Made by a program: the position numbers and the translations under genes. The notes under the pieces were generated by a model. That model saw only the letters and a list, made by a program, of their open reading frames with translations, did no database searches and was not told where the DNA came from. This document shows positions 7,532-15,698 of a stretch of 64,000 nt of DNA, in pieces (position 1 is the stretch's first letter; each line of letters starts with the position of its first letter). This stretch comes from an uncultured bacterium (GTDB lineage: Bacteria; Bacillota; Clostridia; Oscillospirales; Oscillospiraceae). Location: assembly GCA_947073515.1 (NCBI GenBank), contig CAMTMC010000009.1, positions 1-64,000 on the forward strand. Direction: 5' to 3'.

Positions 7532-9126
7532 AATTAAAGAAGATATTATTTCATCATAAAGGGCTTTTACTTCTTCTGATTGCTCTGGCGGCTTATGCAG
7601 TCTTTTGCGTCGGCAGCGGCTACGACAGCAGTTATATGATTGACCGGAATGAAGATACTTATCTGGCCTACATGGATCGCTGGCAAGGCGAGGTGACAGA
7701 GGAAAAAGCGCAGGAGATGGAGACGGAATACGCAGAAGCCACCCGCTCCGATGACGGCAGAAAAGCCGCCTTCTTGACCATCTATAACCAGTATTACTAC
7801 GCAAAAGAGGACCCCGCCCATCGCTTCCTGATGGATGAGCGGGGATGGGACACACTCCTGACCCACGATGGAGTGAATGTAATCCTGCTGTTGTTCCTGC
7901 TGGCGCTTTGTGTTCCAGTATTTTGTGGGGAATACCAGTGTGGGATGGCGCAGATCCTCCGTTCTTGCAGAAATGGCCGAGGGCGGTTGGCTGGAATCAA
8001 ATTAGGCGTAATGGCGGCCCTGGCGGTTCTGGCGACGGCTCTGTTTCAGTTGGTGCAGTTTGTTGTTGTCTCCTTGTTGGTCGGCCTGGATGGAGCATCC
8101 TATCCGCTGCAAAGCCTGTCCTTTTTTGAACATTCGCCCTATCTCATTTCCGTTGGACAGGCGTATGGGATCGTAGTCCTGTCCAGGTGCTTGGGCGCTG
8201 CTTGGTTTGCAATCCTGATTGCCCTGCTCTCCATCCTGTTCCGGCAGACGGTACTGACTACATTTTCCGGCATCGCGGTTTCTATCCTGCCACATTTGAT
8301 CGGCGGCAGCTTTCTCAAATATGTCCTTCCGCTTCCTGCGGGGTTGCTGGCAGGAACCGGCTATGTGTGGGGAACACTGACAGAGGTTGGATATGACGAG
8401 GACTGGAACCTGATTGATATAGTGACCTTTCCGGGTATCACGCCGGAGCAGTTTGGACTTTTGGTGATTCTGTTCTTGGCTATTGTCTGTCTGCTGGTTT
8501 GGCTCTGTCTCAGGTTTTATGTTGGCAGGCGGAAGGTCATTTCTACTCGCCCTCTCCTGACAGCGGCATTGATACTCTGTATGACCGTTTCATTGACTGG
8601 CTGCGGGTACAGCAATTCCCGTGAGATTACGCATGATTTTCTGGCCGATGCGTCCAAGGGAGAAAACAGCGCCTATACAGTGGAGCTTGATATGGTGGAG
8701 AACACCATCACTGCGACCAGCAAGGCCACAGGTGAGGCCATCCTGCTGACCCGTGATCCCTTTGGACAATCCGGGGCGATCTCCAGCATCTACGTTGACG
8801 AGGACGCCTGTTACTACGCTTCCAGCGGCGAGGTGGGCGATGGTTTTCAGATTTACCGAATCGACTTGAAGGATTTTTCCACACGGCTTTACTTCAGCAC
8901 CGGCTCTGATAACACGGCGACTTTTTGGGGCTTGTTTGACCATGAACCGACAGTAGACGAACTGCTGGCAGATGTGGGCTCCACATCCTTTGTCATAGAT
9001 GGGAATTACATCTACTATCTGCAAGGCGGACGGCTCTATAAGGTGTTCCGCTGGACGGGATGGGAGACAGTGGTTGTCCCAAACGTAGAAGGAATGCACA
9101 GCTTGGAGTATATGAGTGTTATCTGA
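7519..9126 (+). CDS. ABC-2 type permease fused to a lipoprotein-like C-terminal domain
   Basis: The ATG at 7519 follows AGGAGG by five bases. The first 335 residues repeat the plan of the upstream permease: an N-terminal helix, a hydrophilic loop, the FCGEYQCGMAQILRSC loop, then a bundle of helices ending at about 334. Next comes GRRKV and a complete lipoprotein-style signal: basic residues, a hydrophobic stretch (about 345-358) and the lipobox SLTGC with Cys362. About 170 hydrophilic residues follow, predicted to be beta-rich and resembling the lipoproteins upstream. No frameshift or stop separates the parts, so it is a real in-frame fusion in this sequence. Whether signal peptidase II cleaves it is unknown. 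A strong terminator follows at 9241. Confidence 0.85.
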   Translation: MLQVELKKILFHHKGLLLLLIALAAYAVFCVGSGYDSSYMIDRNEDTYLAYMDRWQGEVTEEKAQEMETEYAEATRSDDGRKAAFLTIYNQYYYAKEDPAHRFLMDERGWDTLLTHDGVNVILLLFLLALCVPVFCGEYQCGMAQILRSCRNGRGRLAGIKLGVMAALAVLATALFQLVQFVVVSLLVGLDGASYPLQSLSFFEHSPYLISVGQAYGIVVLSRCLGAAWFAILIALLSILFRQTVLTTFSGIAVSILPHLIGGSFLKYVLPLPAGLLAGTGYVWGTLTEVGYDEDWNLIDIVTFPGITPEQFGLLVILFLAIVCLLVWLCLRFYVGRRKVISTRPLLTAALILCMTVSLTGCGYSNSREITHDFLADASKGENSAYTVELDMVENTITATSKATGEAILLTRDPFGQSGAISSIYVDEDACYYASSGEVGDGFQIYRIDLKDFSTRLYFSTGSDNTATFWGLFDHEPTVDELLADVGSTSFVIDGNYIYYLQGGRLYKVFRWTGWETVVVPNVEGMHSLEYMSVI

Positions 9127-9240
9127 TACTAATTAACTTATGTTCATCAAAAAAAGCCTTGCTCACGCCTCGGCTCACTATACTCCACCATCGGCATTAT
9201 CCTGCCGACTAACCAGCAATTATAAAAGAAATGCGCTTGA

Positions 9241-9274
9241 CGCCAGTTTCCCACTTTGGGAAACTGGCGTTTTT
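9241..9274 (+). terminator. Rho-independent terminator of the cargo operon
   Basis: CGCCAGTTTCCC (9241-9252) pairs perfectly with GGGAAACTGGCG (9258-9269) around a 5-base loop and is followed by five T. It ends the transcript of the two-component/ABC block. Confidence 0.9.
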
Positions 9275-9379
9275 GCTTGTTATTTCTTGTGGAATAGCCA
9301 CGAATTGTGCCGGTGCCGTTCTCCACCTCATTTCAGTTCACCCCTCAACTGGACCCGCGAATCGAAATGGAGGTACATA

Positions 9380-9787
9380 ATGCAGAAAATCAATCTTCGG
9401 GAGCTGTATCCCGACATTTATAAAACGGATACTTATCTGGAAATATCCGATGAAGTACAGGCAGTGTTCCTGGCCGACAAACGAGCTGAAGCACGTTACC
9501 TGCGACAGGTGTATAACTCCCTGGACTGCGACAACGGCATTGAGAAAGCCGTGGTACAGCATCCGCTGACCCCGGAAGAAATACTGGAGGACAAGCAACT
9601 CCGCGATCAGCTTTATGCCGCGGTGATGGAGTTGCCAGACAAGCAGGCCAAGTGGATTTATGCCCGGTTCTACCTGGGCATGACCATTAAGGAAATTGCC
9701 AAGGTGGAAGGTGTTGATCTCAGCTGGGTATATAAGAGCATAAAGCGCGGGTGGAAGCGCCTGAGAAAAAAGGTGCAAAAAGTTTAA
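9380..9787 (+). CDS. Sigma-70-like factor, region 4 type (ICE regulator)
   Basis: The ATG at 9380 follows GGAGG with correct spacing; the longer upstream reading frame has no ribosome site. The 135-residue product ends in a sigma region 4-like helix-turn-helix: LPDKQAKWIYARFYLGMTIK, then EIAKVEGVDLSWVYKSIKRG and a basic tail. Such short sigma-like proteins occur close to xis and int in many Clostridial ICEs and are thought to take part in control of excision or transfer. No region 2 is visible, so it is probably not a complete sigma factor. The next gene is the excisionase, 495 bases downstream. Confidence 0.8.
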   Translation: MQKINLRELYPDIYKTDTYLEISDEVQAVFLADKRAEARYLRQVYNSLDCDNGIEKAVVQHPLTPEEILEDKQLRDQLYAAVMELPDKQAKWIYARFYLGMTIKEIAKVEGVDLSWVYKSIKRGWKRLRKKVQKV

Positions 9788-10282
9788 TTAACATGGCCAA
9801 AATGTCGCTGTTTTCTTCACTACCATTAGAAGGATAGCTTTTCACCTTCATTGGTACATTGACAACTGAATACACGGCAGAACAGGTACATAACCCGCGT
9901 ATGAGCGAGTGCAGGACGCCGCGAAGATGGAGCAGCCAGGAGGTGATGGACAAGCTGTTTCGGAGCGATCAACGTCCCTGTGACCCGGATGGTGGCACAT
10001 CCGGTGCGATGACTGCGCGGGGGCTTAAAGATACTTCCTCACGGCCCGCCAAAGACTTGGGGGGAACCCTGCGGCGCACGCTATGAACGACGCTGCGGAG
10101 TTATGACAGCCGCGCCAGCGGAGACCTGTTCTGTCCCCAGCGTCAGGGATGCGTGGCAAATGTGGCGTAACACAAAAAAAGTTTCAAAATTAGATACCAT
10201 GCGCTGGCAGGCAAAACTGCCAGCGCATTCATGTGATTTTGGAAGCCACAACCATATCCTTGACAAAGAAGGGAGAGATTAT
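9788..10282 (+). other. Non-coding ICE segment between the sigma-like gene and xis
   Basis: No convincing gene is seen in these 495 bases. A TTGACA (9859-9864) could be a -35 element, but no good -10 follows at normal spacing. A perfect 12-bp hairpin (ATGCGCTGGCAG at 10199-10210, complement at 10217-10228) lies 55 bases in front of xis without a T-run. The stretch could hold a regulatory RNA or recombinase binding sites. A 75-codon frame at 9859 has no ribosome site, and I do not call it. Confidence 0.5.
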
Positions 10283-10513
10283 ATGGAAAAGTTATTTACA
10301 AGGAAAGAAGCGGCCAAAATCCTGGGAATCAGTATTGCAACACTGGACACGGCCCGCAACAATGGCCTGATTTCCTATGTTCAGTATGTGCAGAACGGCT
10401 GTGTCTATTTCACAGACGCGAGCCTTCAGGAGTACATCGCAAAATTCACGCATCGGGCGAAGCCGGTGGAAAAGTGCGCCACATACCGCAAAGTGCGAAG
10501 TGCCGAGGCGTGA
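10283..10513 (+). CDS. xis: Excisionase (helix-turn-helix)
   Basis: The start is the ATG at 10283, behind GGGAGAG; the upstream extension has no ribosome site. The 76-residue protein contains LFTRKEAAKILGISIATLDT, the winged helix-turn-helix of excisionases, and a basic C-terminus. Excisionases bind next to the attachment sites and push tyrosine integrases toward excision. It lies 84 bases upstream of the integrase, the expected arrangement, and probably shares its transcript. Confidence 0.85.
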   Translation: MEKLFTRKEAAKILGISIATLDTARNNGLISYVQYVQNGCVYFTDASLQEYIAKFTHRAKPVEKCATYRKVRSAEA

Positions 10514-10597
10514 GCTGATCCGTATCCTTGCTGAAATAAGTGGTGTCTGGTAAAACAAAGATACAGCGCTGAATATGATTCTTGAGAGGTAACGGTA

Positions 10598-11818
10598 TTG
10601 GCAAAAAGAAAACGACTAATTCCAGATTATAGTACGGTCACACTGAATGGCGTAGAGTATTACAGAACCCGAATCGAGGATGCCGATGGCAAGCGGGTCG
10701 CCCTTTATGCGAGAACTCCCGAAGAACTGTATGACAAAGAAACGGAGGCGTTGGAGCAGATCGGTCATGCCCGGTTTCATCGGAAATCGCCAACGGTAGC
10801 AGAATACTGTGAGAAATGGCTGCTGATGCAGTCGGTCCATGTGCGGCAGACCACCTTGACAGATTACACCTCCAAGGTGAGGCGGCATATCATTAAAGAA
10901 TTGGGAGAGATGCGGATGGCAGATGTAACTCTGGATGACATCCAGCTCGCTCTTGTCCCGGTTTCCAAAAAATCGGCATCGCTTTACAAGGCCATTGTGA
11001 TTCTTTATAAATCCATCTTTCGGGCGGCGAAGGAAAGCCATGTGATCGAGGTGAATCCAACGCTCCATCTAAACGCAAAAGGCGGCGGTGTCCCACAGGA
11101 GGACTGCCAGGCGTTGACGGATGAACAGGTCGAGCAACTTTTAGACGCGATCCGGGACTTGCCGCCCTATGTGTCTGTGATGACCGGCTTATATGCCGGT
11201 CTGCGGAGAGAAGAAATCCTTGCGCTCCAATGGGATTCGGTGTATCTGGACACAGATGCCCCTTATCTGACAGTCCGGCGGGCATGGCACACGGAGCATA
11301 ATCGGCCAGTCATTCTCACCGAACTAAAGACCAAGGCGGCAGAGCGGAATATCCCGCTCCCGACCTGCCTGGCAGAGTGCTTGAGGGAGGCGAAGAAAAC
11401 ATCTACATCTGATTATGTGGTGGCGAATCGGGATGGCGGCCCGCTGTCCTACACACAATTTAAGCGGCTGTGGCAGTATATTGTGACGCGGACTGCCAAA
11501 CCGAGAGTGGCCCGGAAGCTGGTAGACGGGAAATATGTGAAGTATATCCTCTACCCGCAGCTGGGAGAGAAAGCCCGGAACAATGGTCACTGTGTTTACA
11601 GCTTGGATTTCGAGGTCACACCCCACCAGCTCCGGCACACCTACATAACCAACCTGATTCATTCTTCGGTGGACCCCAAAACGGTGCAGTACCTGGCAGG
11701 GCACGAAAGCAGCAAAATCACGATGGATATTTACGCCAAAGTCAAATACAACCAACCGGATCAGGTTGTCAAAGCGATGGGCGGCGCATTTTCCCAATGG
11801 GATGCCATGTGGGCATAG
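10598..11818 (+). CDS. int: Tyrosine site-specific integrase, intact
   Basis: The 406-residue protein starts with a TTG behind GAGAGG. It has an N-terminal arm-binding region, a core-binding domain (about 65-155) and a catalytic domain with the expected residues: Arg203 (YAGLRREE), His343 and Arg346 (PHQLRHTYI), His369 (LAGHESS) and the nucleophile Tyr379 (MDIYAKV). It inserts and excises the element. A terminator follows at 11,834. A second, clearly related integrase lies 136 bases downstream on the same strand, so this ICE end carries a tandem pair of which only this copy is intact. Confidence 0.93.
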   Translation: MAKRKRLIPDYSTVTLNGVEYYRTRIEDADGKRVALYARTPEELYDKETEALEQIGHARFHRKSPTVAEYCEKWLLMQSVHVRQTTLTDYTSKVRRHIIKELGEMRMADVTLDDIQLALVPVSKKSASLYKAIVILYKSIFRAAKESHVIEVNPTLHLNAKGGGVPQEDCQALTDEQVEQLLDAIRDLPPYVSVMTGLYAGLRREEILALQWDSVYLDTDAPYLTVRRAWHTEHNRPVILTELKTKAAERNIPLPTCLAECLREAKKTSTSDYVVANRDGGPLSYTQFKRLWQYIVTRTAKPRVARKLVDGKYVKYILYPQLGEKARNNGHCVYSLDFEVTPHQLRHTYITNLIHSSVDPKTVQYLAGHESSKITMDIYAKVKYNQPDQVVKAMGGAFSQWDAMWA

Positions 11819-11833
11819 AACGGAGAATACAGC

Positions 11834-11868
11834 AAGAGCGAGGCAAAGACGCCTCGCTCTTTGTTTTT
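11834..11868 (+). terminator. Terminator between the two integrase genes
   Basis: AAGAGCGAGGC (11834-11844) pairs with GCCTCGCTCTT (11851-11861) around a 6-base loop, followed by a TGTTTTT tract. Confidence 0.88.
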
Positions 11869-11954
11869 CTCAATCCGCATCTTTGATTTAATCAGGTCTT
11901 TCTGATAAAAAGGGAGTGAAGGAACCAATTTGCGCATAAGAAAGGAAATTATCT

Positions 11955-13179
11955 ATGGCTAAGAAAAAAACAATTCCCCAGTATACAAGTGTGGAGCGAA
12001 AAGGAATCCAGTATTATAGGACAAGGATTCTGGACGCCGATGGCAAGCAGGTCAGCCTGTACGCAACGACTTGTGAGGAACTTTATGAGAAGCAATTAGC
12101 GGCGAGACGCCAAGTACAGGAGATTCTCTTTCACCGGCAGCATCCGACCGTCGCAGAGTATTGCGAGAAATGGCTGATGATGCAATCTGCAAAGGTTTCG
12201 GCGGCCACACTGAAAGGATATACTTCCAACATGAGGAACTACGTCATCAAGCCAATGGGCGATATGTATATGGAGGAAGTAACGGCTGATGACATCCGGC
12301 TGGCGTTGGTGCCACTGTCCAAGAAGTCCGAGGGCCTGTATAACAAAGTGAATATGCTCATCAAGTGTGTTTTCTATTCTGCCGAGCGCAGCCAGCTTCT
12401 TGCAGATAACCCCTGTGTGGGAATATCGGGAAAAGGCGGGAGACCGGCACAGAAAAAGGAGGCGCTGAGCGATCAACAGGTTGCGGTGCTTCTGGAGGCC
12501 ATCAAAGGACTGCCGCCATATCTCTTTGTGATGATCGGTCTATACGCTGGCTTGCGTCGGGAAGAAGCCCTTGCCCTCCAATGGGACTGTGTGTTCCTGG
12601 ATGTTCCCACCCCATACATTTCGGTACGGCGGGCATGGCGGGCGGAACACAACCGGCCGGTGATCTCTACGGTTCTAAAAACCAAAGCGGCCCGGAGAGA
12701 CATTCCCATCCCCAAGTGTCTGGCTGACTGCCTGCGAGAAGCGAAAGTGACCTCTACGTCTGACTATGTGATTGCCGACAGCGAGGGCCAGCCCCTGTCT
12801 TACTCACAGTTCAAGCGAGTGTGGCAGTACATTGTTGTCCGTTCCACCAAGGAGCGCACCTATTATAAATATGTGAACGGACAAGAGCATTAAGTACACG
12901 GTAAAGCCGACGCTGGGAACCAGCCAGAAAAACAATCCCAGGATTGTCTATACCCTGGATTTTGAAGTGACGCCCCATCAGCTCCGGCACACCTATATTA
13001 CAAATTTGCTTTATGCGGGTGTTGATCCCAAGACGGTTCAGTATCTTGCCGTACATGAAAATAGCAAAACAACTATGGACATTTATGCAAAGGTCAAGTA
13101 TAATAAGCCCGAAGAACTTTTCGATGTGGTGAACCAGGCACTTCGCCCATCTGACCTTGCGGAGAACGTTTGTGATTGA
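11955..13179 (+). pseudogene. Second tyrosine integrase, frameshifted
   Basis: The first 312 codons are collinear with the intact integrase upstream (similar start, TVAEYCEKWLMMQS, LYAGLRREEALALQW with the first catalytic Arg) but end at a TAA at 12,893. Removing one base at about 12,889 (the C of GAGCATTAAG) restores the text IKYTVKPTLG and continues to the end at 13,179 with HQLRHTYI and the MDIYAKV tyrosine. A single inserted base therefore removes the His/Arg/Tyr part of the active site. It may be a duplicate of int or the integrase of a second element that landed at the same site. A sequencing error is the main alternative. Confidence 0.85.
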
Positions 13180-13329
13180 TTGGGTTAAGGGGTAGGACAA
13201 CCGAGGCCCGCTACCTCAAAAAAGCCCGTAAAATCAAGGAAAAACGGCGCTAAAACGATAGCAGTACGGCCTCAAGGCCGCCCGCCGCGCCCCCCAGTTC
13301 TCCAAGCGTTAACTCCATCCCCGAACCCT

Positions 13330-13364
13330 CAAACTGCCAGCCCGCCAGGGCTGGCAGTTTTCTT
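13330..13364. terminator. Hairpin near the right end of the ICE
   Basis: AAACTGCCAGCCC and GGGCTGGCAGTTT flank a 4-base GCCA loop and are followed by TCTTG. It separates the ICE end from the MarR operon. Confidence 0.75.
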
Positions 13365-13400
13365 GTATGTAAACAATTTTTGAACTCCGGATCAAAGGGC

Positions 13401-13458
13401 TTGACAATTTTTCTCTTCCGGGTAAAATAATCAATGCGTTAATCATTAATAGATTAAC
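13401..13458 (+). promoter_or_regulatory. Promoter and MarR-type operator
   Basis: TTGACA (13401-13406) and TAAAAT (13423-13428) are 16 bases apart. Ten bases on, GTTAATC (13438-13444) and GATTAAC (13452-13458) form a perfect inverted repeat with a 7-base spacer, covering the likely transcription start. This is the expected position for autorepression by the MarR protein encoded next. Confidence 0.8.
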
Positions 13459-13483
13459 TATTTTGTCGAAAGAAGGTTTTCCC

Positions 13484-13951
13484 GTGGAAACTTCGTTTCG
13501 CGAGATGGATCTGCTGTCCCGCAGCCTACACCAAGCCCACCGGGCGGCCGTCCAGGCGGAGCTGTCCGCCGCCGGCCTGGAGCGGGTAGGCCACCCCATG
13601 CTGGTATCCATCCTCCAGTCCGCCGGGGATTCCCCGGACGGCCAGTGCCAGGCCCAGCGGGAGCTGGCCGACCTGCTTCACATCTCCCCCGCCGCCGTGG
13701 CCAACTCCCTGAAATGCCTGGAGCGAGACGGCTATATCCGCCGGGAGCCCTGGCAGAAGGACGCCCGGCGCAACCGGGTGATGCTCACGGAGAAGGGCGC
13801 CGCCGCGGTGGAGGGCTGCCGGGATGTATTCCGCCGGGTATCCGCCCGCATGATGGCCGGGTTCTCCCCGGAGGAGCTGGCCCAGCTGGCCCAGTTCCAG
13901 CGCCGGATGCTGGACAATCTGACCACTGACTTTCCCATCAAAAAGGAGTGA
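13484..13951 (+). CDS. MarR-family transcriptional regulator
   Basis: I chose the GTG at 13484 because AGAAGG lies 7 bases before it; a TTG seven codons upstream is possible but has no ribosome site. The 155-residue protein has the MarR winged helix: RELADLLHISPAAVANSLKC as the recognition segment and KDARRNRVMLTEKG as the wing. A perfect palindrome overlaps its promoter, which suggests autorepression. The two ABC half-transporters start 8 bases after its stop, so it should also control them, probably releasing on binding a small toxic molecule. The order marR-ABC-ABC is a common multidrug efflux cassette in Clostridia. Confidence 0.9.
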   Translation: METSFREMDLLSRSLHQAHRAAVQAELSAAGLERVGHPMLVSILQSAGDSPDGQCQAQRELADLLHISPAAVANSLKCLERDGYIRREPWQKDARRNRVMLTEKGAAAVEGCRDVFRRVSARMMAGFSPEELAQLAQFQRRMLDNLTTDFPIKKE

Positions 13952-13958
13952 TTTTACC

Positions 13959-15698
13959 TTGCTTTCCCTGTTCCTCACCCACCTCCAAGGCTACAAAAAA
14001 GCCGCCGTCAAATCCCCCATCCTTATTACCTTAGAGGTCATCTGCGAGCTGCTCCTCCCCCTGGTGATGGCGGAGATTGTGGACGTGGCCATCCCCAGCC
14101 AGGACGTGGGACACATCTTCCGCATGGGCGGGCTGATGCTGCTGCTGGCCCTGTTCGCCATGGCCTGCGGCGTGGCCTCCGCCAAATACGCCACCTTCGC
14201 CAGCCAGGGCTTTGGCGCCAATCTGCGCCAGGCCCTGTTCAACAAGGTGCAGGAGTTCTCCTTCGCCGACATCGACCGCTTCTCCTCCGCCTCCCTCATC
14301 ACCCGCATGACCAACGACGTGAACGCCATGACCATGATGCTGTCCATGGGCCTGCGGATGCTGGTCCGGGCCCCGGTGATGCTCATCGCGGCCCTGTGCA
14401 TCAGCATCTCCATCAACGCCCGGCTGGCGGTGGTCCTGGCGGTGGTCATCCCCCTGATGCTTCTCGCCATCGCCATCCTTATGAAGGTATGTACCCGGCT
14501 CTTTGAGGCCATGCAGCAAAAAATCGACGGCCTGAACAACACCCTCCAGGAAAACCTGGTGGCCATCCGGGTGGTAAAGGCCTTCGTCCGGGAGGATCAC
14601 GAGCGGAAAAAGTTCAAAACGTCCAACGACGAGCTGATGATGGCCGGCCTGGACGTGGGCATGAAGATCGTGGCCATCATGCCCATCATGATGCTGGCCC
14701 TGAACGGGGCCACCGTGGCCGTCCTCTACCTGGGGGGCAAAATGGTCATGGCCGGGGGCTTTCTTCTGGGTGACCTCCAGGCCTTCATCAACTATATTTT
14801 CCAGATCCTTATGAGCGTTATGATGGTGGCCATGGCCCTGCTCCAGCTGACCCGGGCCCAGGCCTGCGCCCGCCGCATCAACGAGGTTCTCAGCACCCAG
14901 CCCTCCATCCAGGACAAGGCCCAGGACGGCGGCGTCCCCCTCCCCGCCCCCAGGGGCAAGGTGGAGTTCCGGGATGTCTCCTTTAAATACGCGGCCACCG
15001 GCACCGGCGACAATGTGCTGTCCAACATCAGCTTCACGGTGGAGCCCGGCCAGTTTGTGGCCATTGTGGGGGGCACCGGCACCGGCAAGTCCTCCCTGGT
15101 CAACCTGATCCCCCGGTTCTACGACGTCACCGGCGGGGCCGTGCTGGTGGACGGGCTGGACGTGCGGGACTACCCGGTTGAAACCCTGCGGGAGCGGATC
15201 GGCATGGTCCTTCAGACCAATATTCTCTTCACCGGCACCATCCGGGAAAACCTGATGTGGGGCCGGGAGGACGCCACCGAGGAGGAGATGATCCAGGCCG
15301 CCAAGGACGCCCAGGCCTATGACTTTATCATGTCCTTCCCCGAGGGCTTTGACACCGTCCTCACCCAGGGGGGCACCAATGTGTCCGGCGGCCAGAAGCA
15401 GCGGCTGTGCATCGCCCGGGCCATGCTGAGAAAACCCGCCATCCTGATACTGGACGACTCCACCTCCGCCGTGGACTCCACCACCGAGGCGGCCATCCGC
15501 CAGTCCTTCCAGACCAATTTGAAGGACACCACCGTCATCATCATCGCCCAGCGGATCTCCTCCGTCCAGTACGCGGACGAGATCCTCATCCTGGATGACG
15601 ACCACATTGTGGGCCAGGGCACCCACGAGGAGCTGCTGGCCGCCAGCGCCATCTACCAGGAAATTTATCAGTCTCAGCTTGAGGGGGTGAGGGAGTAA
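13959..15698 (+). CDS. ABC exporter half-transporter with a degenerate ATP site
   Basis: The 579-residue protein starts at a TTG behind AAGGAGTGA. Residues 1-310 form a six-helix exporter domain; the nucleotide-binding domain has Walker A GGTGTGKSS (371-379), signature VSGGQKQR and Walker B LILDDSTSAVD. In the last motif an Asp replaces the catalytic Glu that follows the Walker B Asp. In heterodimeric exporters such as TM287/288 and BmrCD, one subunit shows this change and forms the non-hydrolysing site, so this subunit is probably the degenerate partner of the next gene. Both genes overlap by one base (TAATG). It probably exports a drug or other amphipathic compound. Confidence 0.93.
   Translation: MLSLFLTHLQGYKKAAVKSPILITLEVICELLLPLVMAEIVDVAIPSQDVGHIFRMGGLMLLLALFAMACGVASAKYATFASQGFGANLRQALFNKVQEFSFADIDRFSSASLITRMTNDVNAMTMMLSMGLRMLVRAPVMLIAALCISISINARLAVVLAVVIPLMLLAIAILMKVCTRLFEAMQQKIDGLNNTLQENLVAIRVVKAFVREDHERKKFKTSNDELMMAGLDVGMKIVAIMPIMMLALNGATVAVLYLGGKMVMAGGFLLGDLQAFINYIFQILMSVMMVAMALLQLTRAQACARRINEVLSTQPSIQDKAQDGGVPLPAPRGKVEFRDVSFKYAATGTGDNVLSNISFTVEPGQFVAIVGGTGTGKSSLVNLIPRFYDVTGGAVLVDGLDVRDYPVETLRERIGMVLQTNILFTGTIRENLMWGREDATEEEMIQAAKDAQAYDFIMSFPEGFDTVLTQGGTNVSGGQKQRLCIARAMLRKPAILILDDSTSAVDSTTEAAIRQSFQTNLKDTTVIIIAQRISSVQYADEILILDDDHIVGQGTHEELLAASAIYQEIYQSQLEGVRE

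Larger units (their letters stand above)
1..13380. mobile_element. Right-hand part of an integrative conjugative element
   Basis: A relaxase tail at the left edge, XRE-type and small helix-turn-helix regulators, a sigma-like factor, an excisionase and tyrosine integrases at the right end form the usual end module of Clostridial ICEs. The two-component/ABC block between 1363 and 9126 is cargo. Base composition becomes clearly more G+C-rich from about 13,480, where a host-like MarR gene starts. I could not identify the attachment repeats, because the other end lies outside the window; the right border is set only to the intergenic stretch 13,180-13,400. Confidence 0.75.

Noticed and set aside
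9859-10086. A 75-codon frame starting with TTG between the sigma-like gene and xis
   Set aside because: No ribosome site, strongly charged random-looking composition, and no recognised motif; the block is better described as non-coding.
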